Assembly (NCBI GenBank): GCA_021161105.1
Contig: JAGHBG010000232.1
Span: 1 to 8,153, forward strand
Reading direction: 5' to 3'
Origin: Thermotogaceae bacterium
GTDB lineage: Bacteria; Thermotogota; Thermotogae; Thermotogales; Thermotogaceae
Length of the DNA: 8,153 nucleotides
The position numbers and the translations under genes are program-made. The notes beneath the pieces are model-generated. The model was not told the origin of the DNA. It did not search any database and saw only the letters and a program-made list of their open reading frames with translations. How positions within the stretch are numbered: position 1 is the stretch's first letter; each line of letters opens with the position of its first letter. Below are positions 6,153 to 8,153 of this stretch, piece by piece.

Positions 6153-6890
6153 TTATATTTCCTTTCTAATAAAAAGAGCACAAGAAAAACTCACTAAAAC
6201 GGAAGAAATTGTTAAAAAGACAGCCGTCCTTGTTATATCTATTCCAAGACCTCTCAGAACATTTGATCCAAGAATATACGGGTAAGTATTTAAAAAACTT
6301 AACGGTCTTATAAAACCAAATGCTATTGATAACGCAAGTATTCCAAGTACTGTAATTAGTGGCTTAACCTGGTCATCAAAAATGACGGAAAATAGCAAAG
6401 CCAGCGAAAACCAAAGAAATCCTCCCACTTCCGATTGAATCAGAAACTCCCAGATAAGATTATAACTCAAAGGCTTTGAAAAAAGCACAGAATAGATCAA
6501 TGGTAAAAATGACAGGATAGCAATTTCAACCGACAAATTAACTGCAGCTGCTAAAAATTTGTTCAAAAAAACCTTCCCTCTACTCATCCTGGTTAATAAA
6601 AATTCTATAGTTTTATTTTCGTATTCCCTTGAAAATAACGGGAAAGCAAAAATTATTGCTATTATTGGTATAAACTGGCCAAAATTTTTCCCAAACCACT
6701 GAGAATATATGTAAATATTCCAATTCTTTAAAGCCTCTATGTTAATGTTAAAACCTCTTAATTCACCTTTATGCTCTTCCAGCATCTTTATGGCGTAATT
6801 ATGAAGAGGTGCAACAGACAAAAAAATAGCAATCATCACTACAAGCGTCAAAATCGTTCTCACTCTCATATCATAAAACTCTTTTGTCAT
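6153..6890 (-). CDS. ABC-2 type transporter permease
   Basis: This 245-residue membrane protein has about six predicted hydrophobic spans (near residues 12-29, 72-87, 112-137, 156-171, 177-194 and 222-241). Between spans 2 and 3 is the ABC-2 hallmark REYENKTIEFLLTRMSRGKV (88-107), the cytosolic region that contacts the ATPase. Between spans 1 and 2 lies an outward-facing loop of about 40 residues. The ATG overlaps the ATPase stop as ATGA (6887-6890), behind a G-rich ribosome site, so the two are coupled and made together. Such permeases in YtrA-regulated operons are usually exporters of peptides, antibiotics or lipids, or have unknown substrates; nothing here fixes the substrate. One permease plus one ATPase implies a 2+2 assembly. 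Confidence 0.9.
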   Translation of the reverse strand: MTKEFYDMRVRTILTLVVMIAIFLSVAPLHNYAIKMLEEHKGELRGFNINIEALKNWNIYIYSQWFGKNFGQFIPIIAIIFAFPLFSREYENKTIEFLLTRMSRGKVFLNKFLAAAVNLSVEIAILSFLPLIYSVLFSKPLSYNLIWEFLIQSEVGGFLWFSLALLFSVIFDDQVKPLITVLGILALSIAFGFIRPLSFLNTYPYILGSNVLRGLGIDITRTAVFLTISSVLVSFSCALFIRKEI

Positions 6891-7675
6891 TTTCTCTCCC
6901 CCCTTACAAGCGCCTGGAAGATCATTTCAAAGCTTGCAGGCTGGTATTCAAGAGAAACCTTGCCTCTTTCAACTATGTAAATCTTCTCATTCGATGCTAC
7001 TTTATAAAGATATCCTTCTTCTAAATATTCATTCAATCCCACCCTAACAGCCACATACTTTTCTTTTAAGCTATCCACAGAATCTATTTCTAAAAATTTT
7101 CCGTCCTTCATTATTGCAACTCTGTCGGAAATCTTTTCGGCTTCCTGAAGAATATGGGTAGTTATTAAAAAAGATTTTCCACCCGCCGCCATATCTCTTA
7201 TCATATCCAGCACTTCGCTCCTGACTACAGGATCCAATCCCCAGGTAGGCTCATCCAGGATGTAAAGATCAACATCTTCAGCAAAAACTATTGAAAGATA
7301 CAGCAAAGTTAGCATACCATGAGATAAATTTGCTATTTTCTCGTTTTCAGGGAGCTTGAATTTTTTGGCCAGCTCTCTTGCTCTTTCCCTATGAAAATAT
7401 CGGGAAATACCCTCTGCAACATACAGCATTTTCTCTACCGTATAGTTTCTGTATAATTTTTTATCCTCAGGCAAATATGTACGGCTACCTTTCATTAAAA
7501 TTTCTCCTGAGTCTTTTTTTCTCAACCCCAGGATACATTTTATTGTAGTAGTCTTCCCTGCTCCATTCCGACCTACTATAGTGAAAATTTCCCCTCTACC
7601 TATTTCGAAACTCACGCCATCTACAGCAACTTTTTCACCATAGCTTTTATAAAGGGATTTAACTTCAAGAATCAT
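6887..7675 (-). CDS. ABC transporter ATP-binding protein (ABC-2/YtrB-like)
   Basis: This 262-residue ATPase has Walker A GRNGAGKT at 35-42, a Q-loop position occupied by Glu (YLPED at 67-71), a signature of LSHGM at 117-121 in place of LSGGQ, Walker B DLYILDEP at 136-143, the D-loop GLDPVVR at 146-152, and the switch His173 in LITTH. LSxGM and GLDPVVR are typical of YtrB/BcrA-like exporter ATPases. A C-terminal domain of about 60 residues follows. The frame is open to 7705, but the ATG at 7673-7675 lies five bases after GGGAGGGG and begins at MILEVKSLYKSY as expected. The gene overlaps the GntR gene by 11 bp and the permease by 4 bp. All catalytic residues are intact, so it should be active. 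Confidence 0.93.
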   Translation of the reverse strand: MILEVKSLYKSYGEKVAVDGVSFEIGRGEIFTIVGRNGAGKTTTIKCILGLRKKDSGEILMKGSRTYLPEDKKLYRNYTVEKMLYVAEGISRYFHRERARELAKKFKLPENEKIANLSHGMLTLLYLSIVFAEDVDLYILDEPTWGLDPVVRSEVLDMIRDMAAGGKSFLITTHILQEAEKISDRVAIMKDGKFLEIDSVDSLKEKYVAVRVGLNEYLEEGYLYKVASNEKIYIVERGKVSLEYQPASFEMIFQALVRGERK

Positions 7676-8039
7676 CTTCACCCCTCCCAAAAACCTCTTC
7701 AACAACTTTTATAACATCTTTTTTGCTTACATTGTACTCTTTCAGTTTTCCCAATATTTTCCTCAAAGTCTCGATATACTTATTGATAAATGTTGCTTTG
7801 TCAACTGAAATTACGATATATCCTTCTCCCCTAACTACTTTCAAAACTCCTTCCATGGCAAGCTCTCTGTATGCTCGGGCTATGGTGTTTACATTTACTC
7901 CAATATCCTTTGCCAAAACCCTTATAGAAGGCACGAAATCTCCCTCTTTTATCTCCCCCTTTGCAATCATCTCCTTTATTTTCTCCTTTATCTGCTGATA
8001 TATGGGCACATGGGAACTGTAATCAATATAAAACCACAC
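7665..8039 (-). CDS. GntR family repressor, YtrA subfamily
   Basis: This 124-residue protein has an N-terminal winged helix (about 8-78) opening with VPIYQQIKEKI at 11-21 and containing PSIRVLAKDIGVNVNTIARA at 37-56, the GntR recognition region, then the wing with RGEGY at 70-74. Only a short helical tail of about 45 residues follows, with no effector domain, which is the YtrA subfamily pattern. Members usually repress their own operon encoding an ABC transporter, as here. The frame opens at a GTG at 8046-8048, but the GTG at 8037-8039 is preferred because AGAGG (8048-8052) is 8 nt upstream. It overlaps the ATPase gene by 11 bp. A promoter and candidate operator lie directly upstream. The inducer is unknown. 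Confidence 0.92.
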   Translation of the reverse strand: MWFYIDYSSHVPIYQQIKEKIKEMIAKGEIKEGDFVPSIRVLAKDIGVNVNTIARAYRELAMEGVLKVVRGEGYIVISVDKATFINKYIETLRKILGKLKEYNVSKKDVIKVVEEVFGRGEDDS

Positions 8040-8053
8040 GGTCAACACCTCTG

Positions 8054-8080
8054 TAATAGTTCACTAGTACAGTAGTATTA
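8054..8080. promoter_or_regulatory. Candidate operator for the GntR repressor (imperfect inverted repeat)
   Basis: A 27-bp imperfect inverted repeat has outer arms TAATA/TATTA, with nine of thirteen base pairs matching around the centre. It overlaps the -10 element and the expected transcription start. On the minus strand it also contains two adjacent octamers, TACTACTG and TACTAGTG (8062-8077), differing at one base. Position and symmetry fit a GntR operator; binding is inferred. Confidence 0.5.
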
Positions 8081-8104
8081 TAGCTAACCTTCTTAAAAAG
8101 TCAA
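8077..8104 (-). promoter_or_regulatory. Sigma-A type promoter of the GntR/ABC/YbjQ operon
   Basis: On the minus strand TTGACT (8099-8104) and a perfect TATAAT (8077-8082) are separated by 16 bp. Transcription should begin near 8070, giving a leader of about 30 nt before the GTG start at 8039. This is the clearest promoter in the window. Confidence 0.8.
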
Positions 8105-8153
8105 TATAAAACAAAAAACAAGTTTCAAACTATATTTGCATATGAGATACAAC

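Noticed and set aside
8122..8130. GTTTCAAAC, resembling the start of a CRISPR repeat
   Set aside because: It occurs once, with no second copy or spacer pattern in the window.

Overview
The window is a dense stretch of AT-rich bacterial chromosome holding 13 complete genes and the tail of one more. No RNA genes, mobile elements or CRISPR repeats were seen. Gene content and protein style suggest a member of the Thermotogota: a Thermotoga-like omega subunit, WhiA and YvcK in a non-Firmicute setting, Lys/Glu-rich proteins, strong purine-rich ribosome binding sites, and almost no space between genes. The phylum is an inference from remembered family resemblance; the genus cannot be resolved.

Region 1 (1-2957, + strand) is a tightly packed operon: rapZ (3' end only), yvcK, whiA, nrdR and greA. 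Junctions are a 47-bp overlap, a 9-bp gap and two 4-bp ATGA overlaps. RapZ, YvcK and WhiA form a widely conserved trio tied to amino-sugar/UDP-GlcNAc sensing, cell envelope control and division. NrdR (ribonucleotide reductase repressor) and GreA (transcript cleavage factor) are the local additions.

Region 2 (5679 down to 2941, - strand) is a second operon: remA (DUF370), gmk, rpoZ, a LysM/YkuD L,D-transpeptidase, and mazG. Every junction overlaps (4, 17, 4 and 50 bp). remA-gmk-rpoZ is a known conserved core; the cell-wall enzyme and the MazG nucleotide pyrophosphohydrolase are appended. The two operons converge, and greA and mazG overlap tail to tail by 17 bp with no visible terminator.

Region 3 (8104 down to 5816, - strand) is a self-contained operon with a good sigma-A type promoter and a candidate operator. 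It encodes a YtrA-type GntR repressor, an ABC ATPase, an ABC-2 type permease, and a YbjQ/UPF0145 protein. It looks like a repressor-controlled export module with a conserved protein of unclear role attached. A 136-bp spacer (5680-5815) separates it from remA and carries the likely remA promoter and leader.

Most of the window is housekeeping. The items most worth a second look are the GntR/ABC/YbjQ module with its operator, the L,D-transpeptidase with a long unassigned N-terminal region inside an rpoZ operon, and several starts decided by overlap or by a non-ATG codon.
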